From IMG/VR virus record IMGVR_UViG_3300037156_000045, positions 1 to 49,251 of that record: 49,251 bases of DNA. One strand, given 5' to 3'. The DNA comes from a virus. A model generated the notes under the pieces. It was not told the DNA's origin. It saw nothing but the letters and a program-made list of their open reading frames with translations, and did no database searches. This document shows, piece by piece, positions 21,794 to 29,573 of this stretch; position 1 is the stretch's first letter; each line of letters opens with the position of its first letter. Position numbers and translations under genes: made by a program.

Positions 21794-22234
21794 GTGGCTA
21801 CCGGGATTGCAGTTTTCACATACGCGACCTGGGCGGCGATCTTTCCAGAACTCGGGCTATACACAAATTCTGCTCAAGCTGGACAGTATTGGGCGGAAGC
21901 GACATTCCTGCTGGACAATACGGCAACCAGCCCCGTGCAGGACGTGACGCAGCGCACCGCCATACTCAACCTCATAGCCGCACACATTTGCTCGCTCAGA
22001 CAACCGCTGGGCGGTCAGCCGTCCTCGCCGTTGGTTGGTCGCATCAGCGAAGCAACTGAAGGTAGCGTGACAGTCAAAGCCGAGATGATCGTGGCTGCCG
22101 GATCTGCACAATTCTGGGCGCAGTCAAAGTATGGAATACTCGCGTGGCAAATGACTCTACCCTTCCGCAGTGCCAGATATTACGCAGGCCCGCGCCGGTC
22201 GTTCATGCCGGTCGGCGCGTTCTATCGCCCGTAA
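21794..22234 (+). CDS. DUF4054 head-tail adaptor-like protein
   Basis: GTG start at 21794 after AAGGGGATC. The 146-residue product has the DUF4054 layout: an N-terminal FPELGLYTNSAQAGQYWAEA segment and LLDNTA, then LNLIAAHICSLR, a helix in the middle, and an aromatic C-terminus with AQFWAQSKYG. DUF4054 proteins lie in the head-tail connector block of many myoviruses. It precedes the HK97 gp10-like gene, as expected of a connector. Confidence 0.78.
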   Translation: MATGIAVFTYATWAAIFPELGLYTNSAQAGQYWAEATFLLDNTATSPVQDVTQRTAILNLIAAHICSLRQPLGGQPSSPLVGRISEATEGSVTVKAEMIVAAGSAQFWAQSKYGILAWQMTLPFRSARYYAGPRRSFMPVGAFYRP

Positions 22235-22236
22235 CG

Positions 22237-22821
22237 ATGTCCGTCACCCTAAAAGGTAACGGTGAAAAACTAGCCGCGCTGATCAAAAAACTGTCCAATG
22301 CCACGTCTGTTGAGATTGGCTGGAACGAAGAGGCTCGGTATCCGGGCAGTCATCGGAACGGCGGCGATTTCGTGGCGAACGTGGCGGTGATCAACGAATT
22401 TGGCGGTACAGCAAAGGTGCCCGCCCACAAGCAGAGCATATATCGCAGCATTGATGAGAAATCAGGCACGTTCAAACGTGGCGCACGGTTCGTTAAGGCG
22501 AAGGCATCCAACTACGAAACGACAGCGGACGTACCGGAAGTCATTGTGACGATACCTGCTCGCCCGTTCTTCCGTACTATGATTGCCAAGAATAAAGGCA
22601 ATTACGGTAGCGATCTGGCTGCGGCAATCAAGTCGAGCAACTATGACGCTAAAATTGCGTTGGGGCTGGTGGGACAACAGGCACAGGAAGAACTGGCAGC
22701 GACAATTGACGGCTGGACATCGCCCGGTAACGCAAAGCGTACGATCGACCGAAAAGGTAAAGACGATCCGCTGAACGAATCCGGCCAGATGCAAGATACC
22801 GTCAACCATTGGGTGAAATAA
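22237..22821 (+). CDS. Neck / HK97 gp10-like tail completion protein
   Basis: ATG at 22237 two bases after the DUF4054 stop; the frame is open upstream but this start begins the fold. The 194-residue product shows the familiar elements: VAVINEFGGTAKVPAHK, then IPARPFFRTMI and a C-terminal DDPLNESGQMQDTV region, which agree with the virion-morphogenesis/HK97 gp10 group that join head and tail. Next to DUF4054 and the LIC_12616-type protein it makes a complete neck set. Confidence 0.8.
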   Translation: MSVTLKGNGEKLAALIKKLSNATSVEIGWNEEARYPGSHRNGGDFVANVAVINEFGGTAKVPAHKQSIYRSIDEKSGTFKRGARFVKAKASNYETTADVPEVIVTIPARPFFRTMIAKNKGNYGSDLAAAIKSSNYDAKIALGLVGQQAQEELAATIDGWTSPGNAKRTIDRKGKDDPLNESGQMQDTVNHWVK

Positions 22822-22822
22822 A

Positions 22823-23200
22823 TTGAATCTTCATGCGGTGGCTAGTAGCTACATCAGCTCGGTAAACAATTGGATCACCGGCCAATACCAAAAATCCACC
22901 GGTTCGGCCACCGATGCAAATTTTGACCGCCAGCCGAGTTACGCCGCCGCAGTCCCGCTACAGATTCAAATGCAGGCCATGAGCTCGGGCGACTTGCGAC
23001 AGGTGTCCGGTCTGAACCTGAACGGCGAACTGCGCGCCATGTATTGCAACGGTGCCATCGAAGGTGTCGACCGCCCGCAATCTCTCGGCGGCGACCTGAT
23101 CTCCCTGCCCGATGCGTCAATCTGGCTGGTTGCAAAAGTGCTGGAAAATTGGAACACCACGAGCGGCTGGACGAAGTTTTGCGTCGTGAGACAAAATTAA
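22823..23200 (+). CDS. Head-tail connector region protein (125 aa)
   Basis: TTG start at 22823 just after the previous stop with GGGTGA upstream. The product contains the small beta segments AAVPLQIQMQAMSSGDLRQ and LRAMYCNGAIEGVDRPQSLG, then DASIWLVAKVLENW. Similar proteins occupy this neck position in related phages and are thought to be head-closure or tail-terminator accessories; I cannot assign a named family. Confidence 0.72.
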   Translation: MNLHAVASSYISSVNNWITGQYQKSTGSATDANFDRQPSYAAAVPLQIQMQAMSSGDLRQVSGLNLNGELRAMYCNGAIEGVDRPQSLGGDLISLPDASIWLVAKVLENWNTTSGWTKFCVVRQN

Positions 23201-23221
23201 CCCGACGGAACGACACGTACA

Positions 23222-23950
23222 ATGATTTTAAGCCTAACCGAAGCGCAGATATTCAAGGCGCTCGGGTTATTCCTGACGGACGTATTGCCCGCCGGGACAC
23301 CCGTATTCAAAGCGCAGACAAATCGTGTGCCCGAGCCTCGCGAGACAAATTTTGTCTCAATGACGCCAATACTGCGCGAGCGGTTGGAAACAAACATCGA
23401 TTCGTATGATTCTGCGCAGGACGTGCAGGTATTGACGTTTGCTGCGCTGACGACGACCCCTGTTGTCGGCGACACCGTGGTGAACGGAGGCGCGACCGCT
23501 CGCGGTGTTGTTACCGCCGTGGCCGCGACAACCGTTACGGTAAACACGCTCGCCCAGCAATATTTTGCCATTGGTGACGTGGTGAGCAACACAACCCATG
23601 CTGGCGTGGTCGGCACGATGACTGGTCTGTCGTATGGCTCGGCAACATCGATGCAGCCGATCAAGATGACGATTCAACTGGACGTGCATGGCCCGCTGGC
23701 CGGCGACAACGCGCAGATCATCAGCACGCTCTTGCGTGACACGTACGGCGTTGACCAATTTGCAACCAGCGGGTTTGATGTGACCCCACTGTATACGTCA
23801 GATCCGAAGCAATTGCCATTTATTAACGGCGAGGAACAAATTGAAACCCGATACGTGGTCGATGCTGTCCTGCAATGTAATCCAGTCGTGACCCTCCCGC
23901 AGCAATACGGACAGACGGCGGTAATTGCCGTTCAGCCGGCCCTGCCATAA
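23222..23950 (+). CDS. Neck/tail terminator protein (LIC_12616-like) with insertion
   Basis: ATG at 23222. The ends match the LIC_12616/phage neck terminator pattern: TNRVPEPRETNFVSMTPILR and RERLETNIDSY near the start, IKMTIQLDVHGPLAGDNAQI in the middle, and the PKQLPFINGEEQIETRYVVD end. Between about residues 70 and 138 a Thr/Val-rich stretch (GDTVVNGGATARGVVTAV and so on) interrupts this, so the gene is longer than usual. It probably caps the tail tube before joining the head. Confidence 0.83.
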   Translation: MILSLTEAQIFKALGLFLTDVLPAGTPVFKAQTNRVPEPRETNFVSMTPILRERLETNIDSYDSAQDVQVLTFAALTTTPVVGDTVVNGGATARGVVTAVAATTVTVNTLAQQYFAIGDVVSNTTHAGVVGTMTGLSYGSATSMQPIKMTIQLDVHGPLAGDNAQIISTLLRDTYGVDQFATSGFDVTPLYTSDPKQLPFINGEEQIETRYVVDAVLQCNPVVTLPQQYGQTAVIAVQPALP

Positions 23951-23970
23951 TTTAATTTTGGAGCAATCAA

Positions 23971-25914
23971 ATGTCATCTATTCCCGCATCAGCGTTCGCA
24001 TCAATATTGCCCGGCGTCTTGAGCGCCGGTGGTTCCGCACTGGACATGAACGGCCTGTTGCTGACCCCCAACACGCGCGTACCGACCGGCCTGATCGCGT
24101 CGTTCGCCAATTTGGCGGCAGTGCAGGCATTCTTTGGCCCGACATCGGCTGAAGCGGCATTTGCGGCAATTTACTTCAAGGGCTTCACCAATAACACCGC
24201 ATTGCCTGGCGCTTTGCTGATGAGCCAGTTCAACCAATCCGCTGTAGTCGGTTACCTGCGTGGTGGTTCTGTCGGCACGATGACTCTGGCGCAACTGCAA
24301 GCACTGACCGCTCTGTCGCTGACCGTAACTGTCGGTGGCGTGGTCGTGACTGCGGCATCCATCGCGCTGGCAACCATCGGTTCGTTCAGTCTGGCTGCCG
24401 CCGCAATGACCACAGCCTTGGCATACTACGACGCAGTATCCACCAGCGCGACGACCATTGCCGCCGGTGCTGCAACCAATTCTACCGCAGCCAGCATCAC
24501 GGGCAATGTGATGACCGTGGCGGCTACCGTCACCGGTGCATTCGTGGTCGGCGGCGTGCTGTCCGGCACCGGCGTCTCTGCCGGTACAACTATCCTTGAG
24601 CAATTGACCGGCACTGCCGGCGTTGAGGGCACCTACCGCGTGTCTGCCGTGCATGATGTGGCGACCACCACTATCACCCAGGCATACGGTCTGATGACTG
24701 TCGGCGCGATGACTTCCGGCACGTTTGCCGTTGGCCAAACGATCACCGGCGGCACTATCGCCGCAAACACCACCATCACAAAAATCCTGACCGGCACTGG
24801 CGGCGCGGGAACCTACGTCACCAGCGGCGGCGCACAAACCGTGTCGGCAACTGTTGTCAGCGGCGGTCAGACCGTTGTGACCTTCGATAGCGTATCCAAC
24901 GCATTCGTCATCACCGGCGGCACACCTGGCGTGACCGGCACGATCTCGGCGGCATCTGGCACCTTGGCTGCACCGCTGTTCCTGACCGTGGCTACTGGTG
25001 CAACCCTGTCGCAAGGCGCTGCTGCGCTGACACCGGCTACCGCAATGCCGGCAATCATCGCTCAGACAACCAACTGGGCAACATTTACCACCCTGACCGA
25101 TCCTGATGCTGGATACGGCAACACACAGAAGCAAGCGTTTGCCGCATGGAACACCGCGACAGGCCCGTACGAGTTTGCCTACGTTGCTTGGGATACCGAC
25201 ATCACCCCGACAACCAGCGCGGCGGCTACTGCCAGCCTGGGCGCAATTTTGGCTGCAAATAGCAACAGCGGTACGGAATTGATCTGGGGTGTCGATAACA
25301 CCAAGGCCGCATTCTTCATGGGCGCTGCCGCATCGATCAACTTCAACGAGCCCAAGGGTCGCATCACTTTTGCGTACAAGTCGCAGGCTGGTCTGACACC
25401 TGATGTGACCACATTGCAGGCGTACAGCAACCTGCTGGCCAACCACTACAACAGTTACGTGTCCATCGCCACGGCAAATCAGCAATATCAGGATTACCAG
25501 AACGGCACGATCACCGGACCATTCGCTTGGGCCGACAGTTATATCAATCAAATCTGGCTGAATGCCGGTCTACAACTGGCCGTGCTGGACATGCTGACTT
25601 CGATCAAGGCAATGCCGTACAACGCTGACGGCTACGGCCTGCTGTACGCGGCATACCTGCAGCCAATCTTGGATGCCGTGTCGTTCGGCGCGATCAATAC
25701 TGGCGTAACATTGTCGGCATCGCAAATCGCGCAAGTGAATTACGCAGCTGGATTGAACATCAGCACTGATCTGCAAACGAAGGGCTGGTACTTGCAAATC
25801 CTGCCAGCTACGGCGGCACAGCGCGTGGCTCGTGGTACTCCCCCGTGCAAGCTGTGGTACACCGATGGCGGATCTATCCAGACCCTGAGCCTCGCTTCGA
25901 TCGCAATTCAATAA
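23971..25914 (+). CDS. Contractile tail sheath protein (DUF3383)
   Basis: Forms the sheath that contracts to drive the tube through the cell wall. 647 residues, starting after TTGGAGC. DUF3383 hallmarks are ILPGVLSAGGSALDMNGLLL and TRVPTGLIASFANLAAVQAF at the N-terminus and FAYVAWDTDITPTTS plus AYKSQAGLTPDVTTLQAY later. Residues ~174-297 are two Gly/Thr-rich units with GTYxV cores, the same unit as in the cement and baseplate J proteins, likely exposed on the sheath surface. Upstream of the tube genes, as usual. Confidence 0.92.
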   Translation: MSSIPASAFASILPGVLSAGGSALDMNGLLLTPNTRVPTGLIASFANLAAVQAFFGPTSAEAAFAAIYFKGFTNNTALPGALLMSQFNQSAVVGYLRGGSVGTMTLAQLQALTALSLTVTVGGVVVTAASIALATIGSFSLAAAAMTTALAYYDAVSTSATTIAAGAATNSTAASITGNVMTVAATVTGAFVVGGVLSGTGVSAGTTILEQLTGTAGVEGTYRVSAVHDVATTTITQAYGLMTVGAMTSGTFAVGQTITGGTIAANTTITKILTGTGGAGTYVTSGGAQTVSATVVSGGQTVVTFDSVSNAFVITGGTPGVTGTISAASGTLAAPLFLTVATGATLSQGAAALTPATAMPAIIAQTTNWATFTTLTDPDAGYGNTQKQAFAAWNTATGPYEFAYVAWDTDITPTTSAAATASLGAILAANSNSGTELIWGVDNTKAAFFMGAAASINFNEPKGRITFAYKSQAGLTPDVTTLQAYSNLLANHYNSYVSIATANQQYQDYQNGTITGPFAWADSYINQIWLNAGLQLAVLDMLTSIKAMPYNADGYGLLYAAYLQPILDAVSFGAINTGVTLSASQIAQVNYAAGLNISTDLQTKGWYLQILPATAAQRVARGTPPCKLWYTDGGSIQTLSLASIAIQ

Positions 25915-25932
25915 TTTCAGGAGCACACGTAA

Positions 25933-26367
25933 ATGTCATCCATCACGTCAGCAAATGCGGTAGTCACGCTCACAATCCCTGGTGTCTATAACACCGGCCA
26001 AAAACTGCAAGGTTTCTCGGCTGAAGATATTTTCGGCATGGACGCAATCGACCCGGCAGAAATTAGCATGGGCGTGGACGGCAACCTGTCCGCCGCGTTC
26101 ATCTTCGTGCCGACCAAGCAGGGTATCCACCTGCAGGCCGACAGTGCATCCAATGCGGTTTTTGAGGACTGGCGCGCAGCTGAAGTGGCTGCGGTCGAGA
26201 AGTTCCCGTGCTCGATGATCGTCACCTTGCCGGCGGTTAAAAAGACCTACGCCTGCATTCAAGGCTACCTGACCTCGTATCCGCAAATTTCCGATGCAAA
26301 AAAGAGCTTGCAACCGCGGAAGTACGAGATCACCTGGAACACCGTCAGCGTTTCCCGCACGCTGTAA
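25933..26367 (+). CDS. Tail tube protein, copy 1 (DUF3277)
   Basis: Hexameric tube subunit, 144 residues. It has the DUF3277 pattern: GVYNTGQKLQGFSAEDIFGM near the start, IFVPTKQGIHLQADSASNAV in the middle and DAKKSLQPRKYEITWN at the end. The next gene encodes a clear paralogue. ATG at 25933 after AGGAGC. Confidence 0.9.
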   Translation: MSSITSANAVVTLTIPGVYNTGQKLQGFSAEDIFGMDAIDPAEISMGVDGNLSAAFIFVPTKQGIHLQADSASNAVFEDWRAAEVAAVEKFPCSMIVTLPAVKKTYACIQGYLTSYPQISDAKKSLQPRKYEITWNTVSVSRTL

Positions 26368-26379
26368 CGTAGCGCTGGT

Positions 26380-26814
26380 ATGTCCCTAACCGCCGCCAAC
26401 TCAACTTTCACGCTCGCCATATCGGGCCTGTTCAGTACCCCGCAGGCACTGTCGGGGTACTCGGCAGATAACCTGCTGGGAATGGAAGAGTTGGACGCGG
26501 GACAGGTCATTATGGGCGTGGACGGCAACACCGTGGCAGGCATGATTCAGGTGCCGACCAAGCAATTGGTTTACCTGCAAGCTGATAGTCCGTCAAACCT
26601 GCTGTTCGAGGCTTGGCGCACAGCCGAATTGGCCGCTGGGCAAAAATATCAGGCCATCGGCGTCATTCAGTATCCATCGGTCAATCGGCTGTACGCATTG
26701 ACGACAGGGTGGTTGACCAAGTATCCTCAGCTTGCCGACGCTAAAAAGTCATTGCAGCCGCGCCGGTATGAAATCACCTGGCAGCAGATATTGGTCACAC
26801 CGACAAAATTGTAG
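26380..26814 (+). CDS. Tail tube protein, copy 2 (DUF3277)
   Basis: A diverged paralogue of the preceding gene with identical length (144 residues) and matching landmarks: SGLFSTPQALSGYSADNLLG, QVPTKQLVYLQADSPSNLLF and DAKKSLQPRRYEITWQ. Roughly two fifths to half of positions agree by eye. A second tube-like protein may terminate or initiate the tube or form the tube-baseplate joint. The gap to copy 1 is only 12 bases. Confidence 0.88.
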   Translation: MSLTAANSTFTLAISGLFSTPQALSGYSADNLLGMEELDAGQVIMGVDGNTVAGMIQVPTKQLVYLQADSPSNLLFEAWRTAELAAGQKYQAIGVIQYPSVNRLYALTTGWLTKYPQLADAKKSLQPRRYEITWQQILVTPTKL

Positions 26815-26824
26815 GGAGAGATAC

Positions 26825-26950
26825 ATGCCGCACGAGATATATGGTTGGATATTCCTGACGGTAATTGTCGGTGCAGGCCTGTTCGGGGCGTATCACCTGT
26901 TCCAAATGATTCGCATAGCGCACAGTATCAAACCACCACACCAGCCGTAA
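26825..26950 (+). CDS. Tiny membrane protein (41 aa)
   Basis: ATG at 26825 after GGGAGAG. The product has a single hydrophobic span (IYGWIFLTVIVGAGLFGAYH) and a short basic tail. It stands between tube and chaperone genes, a common location for small unrelated insertions. No family recognised. Confidence 0.65.
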   Translation: MPHEIYGWIFLTVIVGAGLFGAYHLFQMIRIAHSIKPPHQP

Positions 26951-26978
26951 AAAGGAGCCGTACAGATGGCACGCAAGC
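26942..26978 (+). repeat. Direct repeat, left copy (duplicated gene start)
   Basis: 37 bases running from CAGCCGTAA through AAGGAGCCGTACAG and ATGGCACGCAAGC. The copy at 27339-27374 carries the same sequence with one A fewer and one substitution. Both hold a ribosome binding site, ATG and the codons M-A-R-K. Confidence 0.8.
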
Positions 26979-27004
26979 TATTGCAAAAAACCGCAATTTA
27001 TTGA
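26966..27004 (+). pseudogene. Truncated copy of the tail chaperone start (12 codons)
   Basis: Begins ATG with M-A-R-K exactly like the chaperone gene at 27362, including its ribosome binding site, but diverges after the fourth codon and stops after 12 codons (MARKLLQKTAIY). It is best read as a remnant of a duplicated or displaced gene start. Confidence 0.6.
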
Positions 27005-27017
27005 ATAGGAGACGGAC

Positions 27018-27260
27018 ATGCACTACAGAAACGGCCGCGAGGCAAAGAACGGCGACAAAATTGTCAGACTGCAAGGCGGACAAGTTGATGCGTTTGGCGA
27101 ACTGCAAAACGCCGTAGCGGGCAATGACTACTGCAACGGCGATATTGTGCGAGCAGGAGTACAAAACACATATGCGTGCATGTGCGACTGCCTGCACCAA
27201 GACGATATCGCCGCCATGTTGGCTGAAAAAGGCCTGGACAAGCGCCCCGCAGGTATGTAA
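27018..27260 (+). CDS. Small inserted gene, moron-like (80 aa)
   Basis: ATG at 27018 after AATAGGAGAC. The product starts MHYRNGREAKNGDKIVR and contains a beta-rich start and a Cys-rich middle (NTYACMCDCLHQDDI). It sits between the two direct repeats (26942-26978 and 27339-27374) and is followed by a strong hairpin, so it is probably a cassette inserted ahead of the chaperone gene. A KOW-like or small nucleic acid-binding fold is conceivable but not shown. Confidence 0.7.
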   Translation: MHYRNGREAKNGDKIVRLQGGQVDAFGELQNAVAGNDYCNGDIVRAGVQNTYACMCDCLHQDDIAAMLAEKGLDKRPAGM

Positions 27261-27266
27261 CAAACA

Positions 27267-27332
27267 GGGCTTCGGAGAGTAGTCATTCGCCAAGACGCAT
27301 TCTAACGAGTGTCCGGCTACTGAGCGAAGCCC
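27267..27332 (+). other. Long two-part hairpin
   Basis: Perfect 8-bp stem GGGCTTCG (27267-27274)/CGAAGCCC (27325-27332) continued by AGTAG/CTACT (27278-27282/27317-27321). No T run follows, so it may be a processing, stability or translation control element rather than a terminator. Confidence 0.6.
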
Positions 27333-27338
27333 GTCACC

Positions 27339-27374
27339 CAGCCGTAAAAGGAGTCGTACAGATGGCACGCAAGC
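27339..27374 (+). repeat. Direct repeat, right copy (true gene start)
   Basis: 36 bases matching 26942-26978, including AAGGAG, GTACAG and ATGGCACGCAAGC, where the ATG is the chaperone start at 27362. Confidence 0.8.
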
Positions 27375-27766
27375 AACTCGACATCGTTATCTCAGCCGAA
27401 GGCCGTGATAAAGGCAAAATGTTCCAGATCACCGAAATGCCCGCTAGCAAGGCTGAAAAATGGGCGATTCGCACCATGCTCGCCCTGGGCAAATCGGGCG
27501 TTGATATCCCCGATGATTTGGCCGCACAAGGAATGGCGGGTATTGCATCCCTCGGCATCCGCGCGCTGACCAGCCTGAACTATGACGACGCCGAGCCCCT
27601 GCTGGCCGAAATGTTCGACTGCGTGAAATGCGTTCCAGATCCGACCCGCCCCGAAGTCACCCGCGCACTGGTCGAAGATGATATCGAAGAAGTTGCCACC
27701 CGCCTATCGCTCCGCAAGGACATCCTCTCTCTCCACATTGATTTTTTTACAGCCGTCGCCCCCTAG
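27362..27766 (+). CDS. Tail assembly chaperone, short form (gpG-like)
   Basis: The 134-residue zero-frame product of a two-frame gene between tube and tape measure, the position of lambda G/GT. It begins MARKQLDIVISAEGRDKG and is helical with acidic patches (LVEDDIEEVATRLS). It ends FFTAVAP at a stop just after a slippery seven-T tract (27742-27748). Chaperones of this type bind the tape measure and are absent from the virion. Confidence 0.82.
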   Translation: MARKQLDIVISAEGRDKGKMFQITEMPASKAEKWAIRTMLALGKSGVDIPDDLAAQGMAGIASLGIRALTSLNYDDAEPLLAEMFDCVKCVPDPTRPEVTRALVEDDIEEVATRLSLRKDILSLHIDFFTAVAP

Positions 27767-27975
27767 ACTTAGAAATTTGGGAAAGCGACGTTAAAGGTAT
27801 CCGCGATTACGTGAACGTGCCTCGAACGATAGGCACCGTCATATCTGCCGGGCGCGCATCCATGGTCGAACTGGACTCCGTGCTCGGCACCGAAGATATG
27901 TATGACCTGCTGGAAATCATCTCGGTTGACATGTACAACCAGTATGTCGTCAATAAGGCGTCACGCCCGGTGTGA
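27362..27975 (+). CDS. Tail assembly chaperone, frameshifted long form (gpGT-like)
   Basis: A -1 shift on the sequence T-TTT-TTT at 27742-27748 joins the first 129 residues to a 75-residue extension (read from 27748): YSRRPLDLEIWESDVK, then VKGIRDYVNVPRTIG and a C-terminal helix ending NKASRPV, stop at 27975. Without the shift no start or ribosome binding site serves the extension. Total about 204 residues. This two-frame arrangement upstream of the tape measure is the well-known pattern for tail chaperones (lambda and many other phages). Confidence 0.82.
27742..27748 (+). other. Slippery sequence for -1 frameshift
   Basis: Seven T, placed as T-TTT-TTT in the zero frame (X-XXY-YYZ form), 15 bases before the zero-frame stop. 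Slipping back one base on both tRNAs preserves pairing exactly. Confidence 0.8.
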
Positions 27976-27997
27976 CACCGGCACCAGCCAAAATAGC

Positions 27998-28027
27998 TTG
28001 ACCTGCACCAACTCCTAGTCCTATACT
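27998..28027 (+). promoter_or_regulatory. Promoter upstream of tape measure gene
   Basis: TTGACC (27998-28003), an 18-base spacer and TATACT (28022-28027), each five of six consensus. The leader that follows can fold (ACAGG/CCTGT within GCGCG/CGCGC), and there is no clear ribosome binding site before the ATG at 28080. Confidence 0.65.
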
Positions 28028-28079
28028 GCGCGCACAGGGGATTTTATCGCCTGTCATCCGCGCAACCTACCCCGACCCC

Positions 28080-29573
28080 ATGAAAATTGACGAGCTAGTT
28101 CTTTCTCTAGTTCTGGACGGTGCTGGCCTGAAGAAAGGGCAAGCCGCCACAGAAGCGGCGCTGGTAGCAATCCGTTCCGAATCTGAGAAAACTGACAAAT
28201 CGATGCAAGCCGGGGCGAAGAAAAACGCCGAAGCGCAGAAAAAGCAGGGCGACGCGATTGCCAAAAACTCCAAAGAAACGGAGAAGGCTGACAAAAAGAC
28301 CCAGGACGGCGCGAAGAACAACACGCACAGTTACGGCAAGTGGCTGGCGTCAATACTGAGTATTGGCGCGGCGATGGTTGCGCTGAACAAGTTTAAGAAT
28401 TTTGCCGTGGATCTGACGAACAGCGATGCCGCTGCGGGCCGCATGGCTGAGAATATCGGCATGGCCACCCGCGACCTGACCGCATTCGGTATGACGGCAG
28501 ACAAGCTCGGCGGATCGTCGGAGGCAATGACTGCCGACCTGTTTAAGTTGTCGCAGTCGATAGTTGCACTCCGTGCTGGTGGCGAGTTGCCTGATTGGCT
28601 GACCGATCCGAAGGGATTTTTCAAGTTGGGTGGCGACTTGCTCCCCAAACTGTTGGACGATTCGGTGTCCATGCTTGATAAAGCAAATATGTTACAGGAG
28701 CGGATGCAAACCGTATCACCCCAAGTCAGGCAGTATGTGGCTAGCAAGTTGAATATAAGCATGGGTACGGCCAACGCATGGGGTGACTCTCGCTGGAAGG
28801 GGCAGTACGCTACGAGCAAGCAATTTGCCCCGAACGACGCTGACGCCAAACTTGCACAGAAACGACAAGTTGCTTGGGGCGTTGTGGAGAATTCTATTAC
28901 GTCGCTCGGTCGTGGCGTTACCACGAAACTCACCCCCGCATTTCTGAAAGTGTCGGACGCGCTCGTCAAATTTTTGAGTAATAAAGAGAATCTCAAGGCG
29001 TTTCAGTCCATTGTAGACGCCATCGTTAATGCGGTTACAGGCCTGTTCACCGTAATTGACAAAGCCGTGAGCGGCATCAAGCAACTCATGGATTTGGTGA
29101 CGGGCAATAAAGCGGTGGACAATGGATTTTTGGGCAACATGCTCGCCATCCTCAAAGCTATTGCCGACACAATCAATCTCATCATCACCGGCTACAAAGA
29201 ACTCGGAGCATTGGTCGCCCCCAAGGAAGAGGATAAGTCGGACTTTGAGAAGAAAGCCGATGAAGCGATCTACAAGGTAATCAACTACGTGATTGCCCCT
29301 TTCTCAGAGGACGCCCGAGCTCGCATGGGCGGATTCGGCGGATTCGGAAAAGACGGCAAGTTCAGGCGTGAAGGTGGCATGACCACCAATACCGTACCAA
29401 CCACAGGTCAGCGTGTAGGTGCGCAGAATCCTGGCGCGCATACGGTCAATGGCGGAGATACGACAATCCACGCAAACATCAACGTGAAGAGTCCAAAAGA
29501 CGTAGGGCCTGCAGTGCGCAGTCTTAAACCGCTCGGCGGCATGGCACCGGCATTAGCTGGCGGAATGCAATAA
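28080..29573 (+). CDS. Tape measure protein
   Basis: Sets tail length and threads the tube. It begins MKIDELVLSLVLDGAGLKKG, the usual tape measure N-terminus, followed by a long Lys/Glu/Ala coiled-coil region (residues ~30-80), hydrophobic helices (WLASILSIGAAMVALNKF and near VDAIVNAVTGLFTVI) and a Gly-rich C-terminus. At 497 residues it is short, which implies a short tail. No Shine-Dalgarno is evident although the N-terminus fits the family well, so initiation may depend on coupling or the leader structure. Confidence 0.85.
   Translation: MKIDELVLSLVLDGAGLKKGQAATEAALVAIRSESEKTDKSMQAGAKKNAEAQKKQGDAIAKNSKETEKADKKTQDGAKNNTHSYGKWLASILSIGAAMVALNKFKNFAVDLTNSDAAAGRMAENIGMATRDLTAFGMTADKLGGSSEAMTADLFKLSQSIVALRAGGELPDWLTDPKGFFKLGGDLLPKLLDDSVSMLDKANMLQERMQTVSPQVRQYVASKLNISMGTANAWGDSRWKGQYATSKQFAPNDADAKLAQKRQVAWGVVENSITSLGRGVTTKLTPAFLKVSDALVKFLSNKENLKAFQSIVDAIVNAVTGLFTVIDKAVSGIKQLMDLVTGNKAVDNGFLGNMLAILKAIADTINLIITGYKELGALVAPKEEDKSDFEKKADEAIYKVINYVIAPFSEDARARMGGFGGFGKDGKFRREGGMTTNTVPTTGQRVGAQNPGAHTVNGGDTTIHANINVKSPKDVGPAVRSLKPLGGMAPALAGGMQ

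Noticed and set aside
24001-25551. Long open frame on the minus strand opposite the sheath gene (516 codons)
   Set aside because: Composition-driven shadow of the sheath gene with Cys/Gly/Arg/His low complexity and no ribosome binding site or promoter.
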